DNA from: Candidatus Microgenomates bacterium
GTDB lineage: Bacteria; Patescibacteriota; Microgenomatia; UBA1406; GWC2-37-13
DNA length: 48,731 nt
Direction: 5' to 3'
NCBI GenBank assembly: GCA_023245215.1
Contig: JAHFKS010000004.1
Span: forward strand, 1 to 48,731
Below the pieces are notes generated by a model, which did not search any database, was not told the origin of the DNA, and saw nothing but the letters and a program-made list of their open reading frames with translations. The translations under genes and the position numbers were made by a program. Below, one piece after another: positions 6,282 through 15,430 of the stretch. Numbering within the stretch: position 1 is the stretch's first letter; each line of letters begins with the position of its first letter.

Positions 6282-6434
6282 TAATCACCCATTGAAAGGA
6301 GGTGATGTAACAAAGAACTAAGAGTTCAAAGAAGACGTATTTTGTCTTCCAGTCGGAAAACTCACAGAACATCGTGAGACAATATCGAATCGAGTTCGTA
6401 AGAAAAGGCTATCTAGTAGAAAGGATATGCAGCC
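6282..6434 (+). promoter_or_regulatory. Structured leader with an orphan, maximal Shine-Dalgarno
   Basis: Between the two membrane genes lie GAAAGGAGGTGATG followed at once by TAA, so the perfect ribosome-binding site leads only to an ATG-TAA start-stop. ATCACC just upstream can pair with GGTGAT and hide it. Further hairpins follow: GAACT/AGTTC, GAAGAC/GTCTTC, CTCAC/GTGAG and CGAA/TTCG. The arrangement suggests RNA-level control of the downstream gene, but this is inference. Confidence 0.5.
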
Positions 6435-7175
6435 ATGCAGAATAGATTTCCAGAAGACGATAATCGTCAAGGCGGAGTTTTTGTGCCGATTAATGTTCAG
6501 CCACTTGAGCTGAGCCTCACGGCGACTCACGCCCCCAGCCCGGTTAACACCGTGGCGCCCGTTCAACAGGACGATCGACCCTGGTACAAGAAGTACTGGT
6601 GGATTTTCCCGCTCTTTGGGATTCCCCTGTGCTGTTTGCTGGCACTGCTCGGCGTTTACTATCTCCATCTTATCGCTCCCAACGCCGTGCCCGTTGCCGT
6701 CTCTCCCATCGTGCCCCCGATCGTCGTCCCCGCCGCGTCCAACACCACTGGCCCAGTTGCCAATCGTCTCAAGTATGACGAGACAGATTGTGATCCGAAC
6801 AACCTGGCCGCCTGCCGCATTGCTGGTCAATACGAATTCCCTGCGATATTCGTCCGCCGAATACAGTCTGGAGCATTGTCTCTGACTGATGGGATCGTTG
6901 CCATACAGCAACTTGCCGCCGCCGCCGGTGTTCCAACCAGTGACAGATGGAGTTCGCTTTCCGCGGATCCCGTCTACGCGACGTTCGTGTGGTGCCCTTC
7001 TGGGACTTGTACGTATCCTACGGATACTGCTTTCCCTTTGATGGGTATCCCTGCTCTGGTAAACGACCAGTTCAAGCTCGCGATCGTGTCTGCGCATTCA
7101 CCTCAGGTTCCCCCTGCTTCTATCACCGATGTGAATTGCCCGGTCGGCGACTGTTGGGCTGCGCCTTTGCAGTAA
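6435..7175 (+). CDS. 246-aa single-pass membrane protein of the RNA island
   Basis: The frame starts at ATG 6435 with AAAGGA about 10 nt upstream. The protein has a Pro-rich cytoplasmic N-terminus (1-55), WYKKYWW before one transmembrane helix with LFGIPLCCLLALLG (about 64-90), a Pro/Val-rich spacer, then a 135-residue outer domain with four to six Cys (DETDCDPNNLAAC, WCPSGTC, CPVGDC) likely to form disulphides. Codon use is clearly GC-richer than in flanking genes, suggesting horizontal origin. The transmembrane motif matches that of the 55-aa protein upstream. I recognise no family. The long minus-strand ORF opposite it is a shadow of its GC-rich codons. Confidence 0.75.
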   Translation: MQNRFPEDDNRQGGVFVPINVQPLELSLTATHAPSPVNTVAPVQQDDRPWYKKYWWIFPLFGIPLCCLLALLGVYYLHLIAPNAVPVAVSPIVPPIVVPAASNTTGPVANRLKYDETDCDPNNLAACRIAGQYEFPAIFVRRIQSGALSLTDGIVAIQQLAAAAGVPTSDRWSSLSADPVYATFVWCPSGTCTYPTDTAFPLMGIPALVNDQFKLAIVSAHSPQVPPASITDVNCPVGDCWAAPLQ

Positions 7176-7315
7176 CCTGTAACCCTAATGGAGGATATGG
7201 CCATGAATATGCATAGTAATTTTATGCGAGGTCCTCCAAGACATGACTGGGTCATCCAATTATTTGGATTTGGTTGCTTTTCGCACCTTCAGCTTTCCGC
7301 TGAATTAACCAAGTC
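7176..7315 (+). other. Hairpin-rich 3' segment of the island
   Basis: Several stems follow the 246-aa gene: GGAGGA/TCCTCC (which would hide a Shine-Dalgarno), ATGAC/GTCAT, CCAA/TTGG, and TTGGTT/AACCAA enclosing TTCAGC/GCTGAA. A short frame starting at ATG 7203 (MNMHSNFMRG...) runs in frame without a stop into the GT2 gene. Confidence 0.45.
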
Positions 7316-7376
7316 CTTATATATCCCCATCATGTCTTTCCTTATAGTCGCTAAAATAGCGGCTAGATCGAAAGAT

Positions 7377-8285
7377 ATGAAAAATTTCAGAAAATCAATA
7401 AGGGTTTCTGTCATCATACCCGTTTACAACGGCGCCTCTTATCTTGTGGAAACAGTCGAATCAGTCCAGAAATCGACGTATAAAAACTTTGAAATCATAT
7501 TGGTTGACGATGGGTCAAAAGATAAGAGTAAAACTCTGTGCCACCGTCTGGAAAAGAAGTATAAAAATGTCCATTTTTACTGGTTCAAAAAGAATAAGGG
7601 CTTGGCTTCAAGTCTGAACTATGCCGTCAGAAAAGCTAAGGGTGAGTTTATTGCCCGCATCAATCAGGATGATATAATGGTTCCAAACAGACTTAAAGAA
7701 CAGATAAAATTCCTAAAAGACAACCCCGATCACGTGATTGTCGGTGGCGACGTGACTCTTTTTGACGAAAACTATAGATTGGTAGACAATATTTCTTTTC
7801 CAAAAACTGATACTGACATCAGAAACCAATGGCTGCTGATGAGTCCTTATGCCGATCCTACTGTTATGTACAGAAAAAGCGCTTATCTGAAAACCAAGGG
7901 CTATCAAAAATATTTCTGGCCGGCTGACGACATCCATATGTGGTACCAATTGGGCCAGGTCGGAAAACTTGCCAATCTCAATAAGATTTTGACGAGAGTC
8001 AGATGGCATAACAAGGCAGGGTCAATCGCCTCCCATAAAATCCAGATGGAAAAAACCTTTGAAGTTCACGTCTGGGCTTCAAAAAATATCCAAAAAGCTA
8101 ATTTTTACCATTGGATTTTCTGGATATCTCAACTTGCGGCTGGAAAACTGTTCCCTCCCCGTTTCAACTGGTTTATTTATAGGAGAATAAGACAGATTCA
8201 AAACCTTTTTCGGGACGTCAAAAAAACCGCCAGGCTTAATAAAGTGACTACCCAACCCAAGAAATATAACTTTTCCGGTGTATAA
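7377..8285 (+). CDS. Family 2 glycosyltransferase
   Basis: This 302-aa GT-A-fold enzyme should transfer a sugar from a nucleotide-sugar donor to a cell-surface glycan. VSVIIPVYNG starts the Rossmann-like domain, LVDDGSKDKS carries the nucleotide-binding Asp pair, and ARINQDDIM supplies the DxD-like metal site. The tail is basic and probably peripheral to the membrane. The tracked ORF is 63 residues longer (start 7188), but the extra N-terminus is unlike any GT2 and belongs to the island upstream, so ATG 7377 is chosen. Its last 88 nt overlap the convergent gene for the giant membrane protein. Confidence 0.87.
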   Translation: MKNFRKSIRVSVIIPVYNGASYLVETVESVQKSTYKNFEIILVDDGSKDKSKTLCHRLEKKYKNVHFYWFKKNKGLASSLNYAVRKAKGEFIARINQDDIMVPNRLKEQIKFLKDNPDHVIVGGDVTLFDENYRLVDNISFPKTDTDIRNQWLLMSPYADPTVMYRKSAYLKTKGYQKYFWPADDIHMWYQLGQVGKLANLNKILTRVRWHNKAGSIASHKIQMEKTFEVHVWASKNIQKANFYHWIFWISQLAAGKLFPPRFNWFIYRRIRQIQNLFRDVKKTARLNKVTTQPKKYNFSGV

Positions 8286-11200
8286 AAAATATAGAACTCT
8301 TTTTGAGGGCTGGATTTCCCGTCATATCTAACGACAAAACAGTTGGCATACCCATCGCACTTTACGGGCTTTTGATTCCCAGATAAACGCCACTGCTCAT
8401 CATACCCTTCGTTAAAAATCAACAAGTAATCACCAGGCCGGGAAAATTTTGCGTTTACTTTCCATAAAGATGGAAGAATTTTTTGATAAGCAACATCTTC
8501 CGTTGGTAAAGATTGATAGTTCTTTTCGACGTTATTTGCTGATAGCCGCATTTCACTCCATGACTGTGGATAATCAATCATTTCAAACGATCTTAGAGCC
8601 ATTAATCCTTCGTTTTCTGTCGTCTGGAAAACGTGAATATTCATATTTTTTGAATACGTATCTGTAATCGAAGTCGGATCAAGTAGTCGTGAGGCCGTCA
8701 TCATTTGTAAGTTCGATAATCTATTTTTAACTTGTGAATAGCTGTCAAATGAACCTAAATCCTGGAATTGTTTTGAAAAAAGCTTCGGATAACCTTGGTA
8801 TAAAGACATCCTTTCCAAAAATAAATTATCCCTATTTTTTCCTAAGACTATGAAAGGATACTGGCCGGAACCGAGAAAATAATCAGAAGTGAATATGTAC
8901 GGTCGTTGATAAGCGTACTGGAAGTTTTGAAAAAAATAAGAGTCACAGTTTTCTGCATCGTTAAACAAACTGTCTTTCATATAAACAACCGTTCTATCCC
9001 CGCCTCCGCGACACTTATCTTGAGACACGTTGAAAAATTCAAAATCCGGTTTGTAAAAAAAGGAATAGTTCGACAGCGCTCTAGGAAAAGATATATTTAA
9101 AGGGCCGGAAATAGTCACAGACTGTTCAGGAAAACTAGGATTAAAGTCTATAGTTTTATCTTCTAATTTTGAATAATAAAATTGTCTGATACTCTCAACT
9201 GTGATTGATTGCTGATAATTTTCTACCGGTACTGATCCGACGACGACGGAAGCTGGCAGTTGATTAGATATCGCAGTCTCTAAAGGAACTAGATAGGAAG
9301 TTTCGTTAGGAAAAACTCTTATATTACGGTGTAAATTCAAACAGTCTGGAATTGATCCTTGTTCTATGCAAATGTAGCCATGAATTGGGGCTGAGCCTTC
9401 GTTTTTCAGCACCTGTTTTAATAAAGAGTCATTATTATTTGTACTCTTTTCTTTTTGTATAGATCCTTTTATCTGAACTTCAACTTCAAGATGGTCAGTA
9501 TTTGAATTATTTGGAAAGACAACGGGCCCGCTCACACAAGACGATCTCGGCCCTGAACATTCCTCTGGATTTGTAATCGTGAGAGAATTATTTGTCAAAA
9601 AAGAGTCGGAATTTTTTTCATATAAAGAGACTTTAATATTGCTTTCATCTAACAAATATGACGAAATGTATGTATTATTTTCTGAAATATCTACAGGAAG
9701 CGGAATAAAAACATCGTTGAGTTTAATCCTGTAAGTTGGTGATATTTGATTTGTCGTATTATAAATCCAGTTATTCGCAATAAAAGCACTATCAGTTGGG
9801 GCGCCAACAGGATCTGGTAGTCTGAATTGTGTTGTTCCTATAAATTGTTGAAATTTATTTCCATTAACGTCCGGATAATATCGGTGGTAAAAATCAAGAT
9901 TCAAAATATTATTAACTACACTTCCGTAAACATCTACCATATAAGGCCCATTGCTATCAGTTGTGTTAATTTTATAAGTTAGTGGAGTTTTGTTTGGATT
10001 CTCATATGTTAAGGTTATAGCATCGTTATTTTTTGTTAATTCATGATTTTGGCGGCTGAACGGATATATTTCTGCCGGACTATTATTGTCTTGAGTTACG
10101 GCACCTACGGAAAAGTCTAGATTAGTTTCCAGTAAATTATCTAGCTGAGGATCAACATTTTTTGAATCGCTAGCAAACGAAATTGGCGGGCGGGTAGAAT
10201 CTATTTGATATAAGTTGATCGATGTCTCACTTGGTAGATTGTTTGGATAACCAGTTTGATTAACAGGATAAAGCCTCCGATAATCGGGATAAAGTTCGGA
10301 TAATGAAACGGGATAGTTTCCTAAATAAGTTATGATTGGATTTTGGCTTAAATATCGCATCATTTCTTCTATTCTGACGGTAGTCTGTTTGGCGTTATAG
10401 TTCATGTTGCGGGTATAGATATCGGTTGAAATTGACTGGTCAATAATCAGGTATTTAATGCCTGTTTTTTTGAGCAGCTGCAAAAACTGGTCGGCTTGTT
10501 TTTGTCTTTCGTAATCGGTCGTCGCTTGATAAAAAGTGTCAAGTATTTTACCAATCTTAGAGTCAAAATAGCTATTCTCCATGCTCCCCGGTTCAAAAGT
10601 TTTGTCAAAATAAGGTTTATCTATGAGATAATGAAAAAAGGCCGAACCAAAGTATCCCCAGGAATATGACCGCCAATAATTTTGCCAGTTATCCATAGGA
10701 AGGTGCAAAACACGGTTTCTGTCGGGATCATTGTTGATAATTTCAGCTATTTGAAAATAAGCCTTTGGGATTTTTACGTAGACAAAAAAACCAATTAAAT
10801 CACCGCTAAAATAGCTTCTGAATAACCAAAAATAACTTAAACCTAAGATTGTTATTAAAGTTAGGATTGTTCGACGGATTTTATTTGTATTAAATATACC
10901 CAACAACCATACCAATACATAAGAAGCAGCTATACTCCCTGCAAAAGCAATGTAACTATGAAATTTTGTATCGGAAATTCTAAAGATTACATCGAAATAA
11001 GGAATATAATGCTTCATCCAAACGTATACGAAGCCAAAAAGACTGTATTCTTTCATTGACAAAAATAGAAAAAATATTATCCAAGCTGGAATCCAAAATA
11101 GCTTTCTTTTTTTATTCTTTTCAAGAATAATTAATAAACTCCCCCCAATAAACAGAACCGGAAAAACAAATAGAATAAATTGATTGATTGGTTTTTGATA

Positions 11201-12121
11201 ATCGTTCTGTAAAGGATGTACGGTAAATTCGTTGCCATTAAGGGCAGAATAAACCATGTCAAAAAAACTTGGCCTTAATAAAATTTGTTTATCGATTGAG
11301 AATGCAGCTGGTGATTTATTTAAGGTGGCTTCATTAATTTCAACAAAAGTCCTCGCCAAAGGAATAATTTGGGACTTATTAAAAGTGTAGTTAATAAACG
11401 GAAAAATCCAAAAAGCGTTGAACGTTAAAAAAATAAAACAACAGATCGTCGCTTTCTTAAAGTCCAAATATGACCAAAGGAAAATAAAAAATGAGATTAA
11501 CGAAGTAATGATAAGTGTAGGTGTAATATATGTCCCAGAAGTAAATATTATGACGATGGCTAATATAAAAAAATCTCTGAGCTTATGCTTTGACTTTAAA
11601 TATCTTAGAAATAAAAATAAGGTCAACGGTAAAGAGTAAAAACGGTTGATAAAAGGTATTATTAAAGCGTAAAAAACAGACAGCGTATTCAAATTGAAAA
11701 GATAAAAAAATGAAGAAAAACTGGCAAAAAAATCGGATTTTTTGCTTTCTTTTCCTATATCTTTCCATAGCAAATTTGTAAAAACATACATTCCGAATAC
11801 TCCAACCCATAAGGCTATCATGTAATAAACCTGGTCAAGAAGTTGTTCTGGCAATATAAAATGCGCCAACCAGTAAAAAATCTGTCTGAAAATATCTGTT
11901 ACTTCGGCGTCAGATGGAACTCCTAACCCTCTGTATTCCCTCCACGTGGCGAAAAATGTCCGGAAGATATTGGTTTTAAGGTTAAAATAGGAAGAGTAAT
12001 TATCCCATCCTAACAAATAAAAATCAGGTTTTATGTTGGCAAAAGTAATAAAACCCAATATTACGATTAAAATCGCTAAACCGGGTCTTTTTTTGAAGAA
12101 ATCAATGATTTTTCCTATCAT
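8198..12121 (-). CDS. Giant polytopic membrane protein, YfhO/arabinosyltransferase-like
   Basis: This 1307-aa protein has about 12-13 transmembrane helices in its first 480 residues, a long outer domain (about 490-1275) and a last membrane helix (YFLGWVVTLLSLAVFL) with a basic end. The early loop WDNYSSYFNLK and the late NEGYDEQWRL are typical of YfhO-like and arabinofuranosyltransferase-like GT-C proteins, which move lipid-linked sugars onto surface glycans. The exact reaction cannot be given. ATG 12121 is chosen because TATAAT (12129-12134) lies 7 nt upstream; the tracked start 12187 would reach into the divergent gene. Confidence 0.8.
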   Translation of the reverse strand: MIGKIIDFFKKRPGLAILIVILGFITFANIKPDFYLLGWDNYSSYFNLKTNIFRTFFATWREYRGLGVPSDAEVTDIFRQIFYWLAHFILPEQLLDQVYYMIALWVGVFGMYVFTNLLWKDIGKESKKSDFFASFSSFFYLFNLNTLSVFYALIIPFINRFYSLPLTLFLFLRYLKSKHKLRDFFILAIVIIFTSGTYITPTLIITSLISFFIFLWSYLDFKKATICCFIFLTFNAFWIFPFINYTFNKSQIIPLARTFVEINEATLNKSPAAFSIDKQILLRPSFFDMVYSALNGNEFTVHPLQNDYQKPINQFILFVFPVLFIGGSLLIILEKNKKRKLFWIPAWIIFFLFLSMKEYSLFGFVYVWMKHYIPYFDVIFRISDTKFHSYIAFAGSIAASYVLVWLLGIFNTNKIRRTILTLITILGLSYFWLFRSYFSGDLIGFFVYVKIPKAYFQIAEIINNDPDRNRVLHLPMDNWQNYWRSYSWGYFGSAFFHYLIDKPYFDKTFEPGSMENSYFDSKIGKILDTFYQATTDYERQKQADQFLQLLKKTGIKYLIIDQSISTDIYTRNMNYNAKQTTVRIEEMMRYLSQNPIITYLGNYPVSLSELYPDYRRLYPVNQTGYPNNLPSETSINLYQIDSTRPPISFASDSKNVDPQLDNLLETNLDFSVGAVTQDNNSPAEIYPFSRQNHELTKNNDAITLTYENPNKTPLTYKINTTDSNGPYMVDVYGSVVNNILNLDFYHRYYPDVNGNKFQQFIGTTQFRLPDPVGAPTDSAFIANNWIYNTTNQISPTYRIKLNDVFIPLPVDISENNTYISSYLLDESNIKVSLYEKNSDSFLTNNSLTITNPEECSGPRSSCVSGPVVFPNNSNTDHLEVEVQIKGSIQKEKSTNNNDSLLKQVLKNEGSAPIHGYICIEQGSIPDCLNLHRNIRVFPNETSYLVPLETAISNQLPASVVVGSVPVENYQQSITVESIRQFYYSKLEDKTIDFNPSFPEQSVTISGPLNISFPRALSNYSFFYKPDFEFFNVSQDKCRGGGDRTVVYMKDSLFNDAENCDSYFFQNFQYAYQRPYIFTSDYFLGSGQYPFIVLGKNRDNLFLERMSLYQGYPKLFSKQFQDLGSFDSYSQVKNRLSNLQMMTASRLLDPTSITDTYSKNMNIHVFQTTENEGLMALRSFEMIDYPQSWSEMRLSANNVEKNYQSLPTEDVAYQKILPSLWKVNAKFSRPGDYLLIFNEGYDEQWRLSGNQKPVKCDGYANCFVVRYDGKSSPQKEFYIFYTPEKLYFLGWVVTLLSLAVFLTSRKRF

Positions 12122-12163
12122 TAAAATCATTATACAATCTTCTGATATAATCATTTTATATAT

Positions 12164-14329
12164 ATGAGCCAGCTTTCCCACCTGCAAATCCGTAATCCGA
12201 AAGACGACGAGACGCCGATTGAATCGGCCACCCAGATCTTTGCCTCACTCCTCCCCCAGCCTTATGTCCCGCTTTGGAAAAGGTGGCTGATAAAACCAAA
12301 GACGTATTCTTTTGAAATCTTTCTTCTCAACCAGACAATCTATCTTTATGTCACCGTACCCAAGACCACAGAGACTTTTGTCAGCAGCTTAGTTTCCTCT
12401 TCGTTTCCGACATCAACCGCCAAAAAAACCAGCGACCCGATGGATCTCGTCTTTAAATCTAAAAGGTTGAGCTTCGGCGAAGTCGCCTTGAACTCTTATG
12501 CCTACCTTCCGACAAAAACCTATTTTGATTTCAAAGACGTTGACCCTTTGTCGGCGCTTTTGGGATTTCTTTCCAAGCAGCCGGCCAACCTGAAAATTGC
12601 AATCCAACTAGCCATCACACCGGCTTACTTTCCCTGGGCTGACAATGCAGTTTCCGCCGCCCACAAACTCGCTTACGATGAAACCGCTGCCAAATACGGC
12701 CAAAACCCGCAACGGATACTGATAATGAAAAAAGCTTCATTCCAGGGCGGCAAGGCTGTTATCCGCCTCCTGGTCGGCTCGACCCACGAGACAGTCGACC
12801 CTTATCCGTATCTCACCCAGCTGGCCGGTACTTTTGGCAGTTTTTCCCTTGGTGAAGGCAACCAGTATGTCTTCAAAAGAAAAATATTTTTTCCGGATTT
12901 GTTTTTGAAAAGGATTAAGGAAAGGAAAATCAGTTATTTTGAAAGGCAGTTTCAGGTCCTGAACGCCCAAGAGCTGGCAACCCTCTGGCACCCTCCCGGA
13001 TACCTGCTGGCGGGAATAAAAAACATCGCCTGGGGTAAAACTCTACTTGGCGAACCGCCGGAAAACCTGCCGGTCTCTGACGGAACAGACGACGAAAAGA
13101 AAAAGGATATAAATTTCTTTGCTAAGACGGAATTCAAAAACAAGGAGCAGGTTTTCGGCATCAAAACAGAAGATAGACGTAAACATGTTTATATTATCGG
13201 CAAGACCGGCGTCGGAAAATCAACCCTGATTGCCAACATGGCCATCGACGACATCCGCAAAGACCGCGGCGTCGGCATCATTGACCCCCACGGCGACCTT
13301 TCCGAAACCATCCTCGACTTTATCCCCAAAAGAAGACTTAGCGACGTCGTCTATCTCGAACCGTTTGACACCGAACGGCCGTTTTCCCTTAACGTTTTAG
13401 AAATAAAGAACAAACAGCAAAAAGATTTAGTCGCTTCAGGCATTGTTTCAATTTTCTACAAGCTCTATAAAGACAGCTGGGGACCGAGACTCGAATATAT
13501 TTTGAGGAATGTTATTTTGACTTTACTTGAATCTCCCGGAGCTACCTTGGTCGACATTTTAGCGCTTCTTTCTAATGCCGATTATAGAAAAAAAGTCGTC
13601 CGTTCACTTAGTGATCAAGTCCTGCGCGACTTTTGGGAAAAAGAATATGCCAAAATGCCCGACAGGCTAAAAGCAGAAGCAATCTCCCCTATCCAGAACA
13701 AAGTCGGCCAGTTTGTTACTTCAAAGATGATCAGAAATATCATCGGAAAAACTAAGTCTTCGATTGATTTGGAACAGATAATGAACGAGGGGAAAATTTT
13801 AATCCTCAACCTCTCGCAGGGAAAACTTGGCGAAGATAACACCGCTCTGCTGGGCGCGATGATTATCACCCAGCTGCAACTGGCGGCGATGAACAGATCA
13901 TTCATTAAAGAGTCGGATAGAAAAGACTTTTTCATGTATGTCGACGAGTTCCAAAACTTTGCCACTAATTCTTTTATCAAAATCCTTTCTGAAGCCAGAA
14001 AATACAGGCTGTCATTGACATTGGCTAATCAATATATTGAACAGTTGGATGAAGAAGTTCGTAGGGCAATTTTCGGCAATGTCGGCACCCTGGTGTCATT
14101 TGTCGTCGGCGCCCGCGATGCTTATGTCTTGAGCAAAGAATACGGTGAAATTTATACGGAAAATGATTTGGTTTCACTGGGAAAATATGAGACTGTCATG
14201 AAGCTTTCGATAGACGGAATGATGAGCGCGCCTTTCCCGGCCACCACTCTACCCCTGCCCGCCCTCAAGAACGACAACCGGGAAAAAATCATCAGGCTTT
14301 CAAAAGAAAAGTACGGAAGAAAAGCGTAA
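12164..14329 (+). CDS. VirD4/TraG-like (type IV coupling) ATPase
   Basis: This 721-aa protein has an N-terminal domain of about 320 residues without motifs that I recognise, then a RecA-like motor. It has Walker A IIGKTGVGKSTL (about residue 344), GVGIIDPHGDLSE, a Walker B region FFMYVDEFQNFA (about 588) and LTLANQYIEQL, as in VirD4, TraG and HerA-type hexameric ATPases that pump DNA or protein. No relaxase, VirB4 or other secretion gene is nearby. Such lone ATPases are common in CPR genomes and may serve DNA uptake or pilus systems. It is divergent from the giant membrane gene, with TATAAT (12146-12151) upstream. Confidence 0.85.
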   Translation: MSQLSHLQIRNPKDDETPIESATQIFASLLPQPYVPLWKRWLIKPKTYSFEIFLLNQTIYLYVTVPKTTETFVSSLVSSSFPTSTAKKTSDPMDLVFKSKRLSFGEVALNSYAYLPTKTYFDFKDVDPLSALLGFLSKQPANLKIAIQLAITPAYFPWADNAVSAAHKLAYDETAAKYGQNPQRILIMKKASFQGGKAVIRLLVGSTHETVDPYPYLTQLAGTFGSFSLGEGNQYVFKRKIFFPDLFLKRIKERKISYFERQFQVLNAQELATLWHPPGYLLAGIKNIAWGKTLLGEPPENLPVSDGTDDEKKKDINFFAKTEFKNKEQVFGIKTEDRRKHVYIIGKTGVGKSTLIANMAIDDIRKDRGVGIIDPHGDLSETILDFIPKRRLSDVVYLEPFDTERPFSLNVLEIKNKQQKDLVASGIVSIFYKLYKDSWGPRLEYILRNVILTLLESPGATLVDILALLSNADYRKKVVRSLSDQVLRDFWEKEYAKMPDRLKAEAISPIQNKVGQFVTSKMIRNIIGKTKSSIDLEQIMNEGKILILNLSQGKLGEDNTALLGAMIITQLQLAAMNRSFIKESDRKDFFMYVDEFQNFATNSFIKILSEARKYRLSLTLANQYIEQLDEEVRRAIFGNVGTLVSFVVGARDAYVLSKEYGEIYTENDLVSLGKYETVMKLSIDGMMSAPFPATTLPLPALKNDNREKIIRLSKEKYGRKA

Positions 14330-14347
14330 CTGTTATAATATTCTTCT

Positions 14348-15430
14348 ATGAAACTCTCGATAGGAATTGTTGGACTGCCAAATGTAGGAAAATCGACTTT
14401 ATTTAATGCCCTGCTCAAAAAACAGGTTGCCAACGTGGCAAACTATCCTTTCTGCACGATTGAGCCGAATGTTGGCATTATAGAAGTGCCGGACGAACGC
14501 CTGCCTGTACTGGCGAAAATTGTCAATACGGAAAAAATCGTTCCGGCGGCTGTTGAATTTTACGATATTGCCGGGCTGGTGAAAGGCGCTTCAACCGGAG
14601 CCGGCTTGGGTAACAAATTCCTCTCCCACATCCGTGAAGTAGCGGCTATAGTCCACGTCGTCCGCCTTTTCGAAGACAGCAATGTCGTCCATGTTTCCGA
14701 AAAAATTAATCCGAACGACGACCTGCAGACCATAGAGTCGGAGCTTATGCTCGCCGACCTGGAAACCTTGAGCAAACAGCATGAGCCTAAAGGAGACGCC
14801 GCTTCAAAAGAAGCCAAAGCCGCCTGGGTCTCTTTCCAAAAAGTCAAAGAAAATCTCAATAAGAGTATTCCTGTCCGCAACCAATCTTTAACGGACGAAG
14901 AAAAAGAATTTTTAAAACCTTTGAATTTTTTAACCGTAAAACCGGTTATCTATGTCTTTAATATTTCGGAAAACCAATTGCAAAATAAGTCGGAAACCGA
15001 AAAAAAGATCAGGGAAATTTTACCCAACGGTTCATTTATATATCTTTGCGCCAAGATGGAAAGCGAGATTGTCATTTTGTCGCCCGACGAACAAAAAGAA
15101 TACCTCAAGCAGTTCGGACTCGAGGAATCCGGATTAAACCGCCTGATAAAAAAAGCCTATGAAACTCTAGGATTAATATCTTTTTTAACTGCAGGAACAC
15201 TCGAAGCGCGGGCTTGGACCATTACAAAAGGAACTCTGGCGCCCCAGGCCGCCGCAGTGATCCATACCGACTTTGAAAAAAAATTTATTAAGGCCGACGT
15301 CATCCCTTATCAGAAATTTGTTGAATCAGAAGGCTGGATAAAGGCCAGGGATTCGGGATTGGTGCAAACAGTGGGAAAAGACTACGTTATGCAGGACGGC
15401 GAAGTGGTTGAATTTAAAATCAACGCCTAA
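14348..15430 (+). CDS. ychF: YchF/OLA1-family ribosome-associated P-loop ATPase
   Basis: This 360-aa protein matches YchF throughout. G1 is GLPNVGKSTLFNALL, a switch region follows with FYDIAGLVKGAS, a coiled-coil insert is in the middle, the base-specificity motif is NISE in place of NKxD (favouring ATP), and a C-terminal TGS domain spans about 275-358. YchF binds ribosomes and acts in stress and translation control. TATAAT ends 8 nt before the ATG and there is no Shine-Dalgarno, so it is probably leaderless. Its 3' end overlaps the convergent GT2 gene by 11 nt. The length is standard for the family. Confidence 0.97.
   Translation: MKLSIGIVGLPNVGKSTLFNALLKKQVANVANYPFCTIEPNVGIIEVPDERLPVLAKIVNTEKIVPAAVEFYDIAGLVKGASTGAGLGNKFLSHIREVAAIVHVVRLFEDSNVVHVSEKINPNDDLQTIESELMLADLETLSKQHEPKGDAASKEAKAAWVSFQKVKENLNKSIPVRNQSLTDEEKEFLKPLNFLTVKPVIYVFNISENQLQNKSETEKKIREILPNGSFIYLCAKMESEIVILSPDEQKEYLKQFGLEESGLNRLIKKAYETLGLISFLTAGTLEARAWTITKGTLAPQAAAVIHTDFEKKFIKADVIPYQKFVESEGWIKARDSGLVQTVGKDYVMQDGEVVEFKINA

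Noticed and set aside
6318-7097. 259-aa minus-strand ORF opposite the 246-aa membrane gene
   Set aside because: It is Arg/Gly-rich nonsense-like sequence with no motif, created by the GC-rich codons of the plus-strand gene, which has a Shine-Dalgarno and a clear membrane helix.
12164-14329. Conjugative element around the VirD4-like ATPase
   Set aside because: No relaxase, VirB4 or other mating gene is nearby; the flanks are housekeeping and glycosylation genes.
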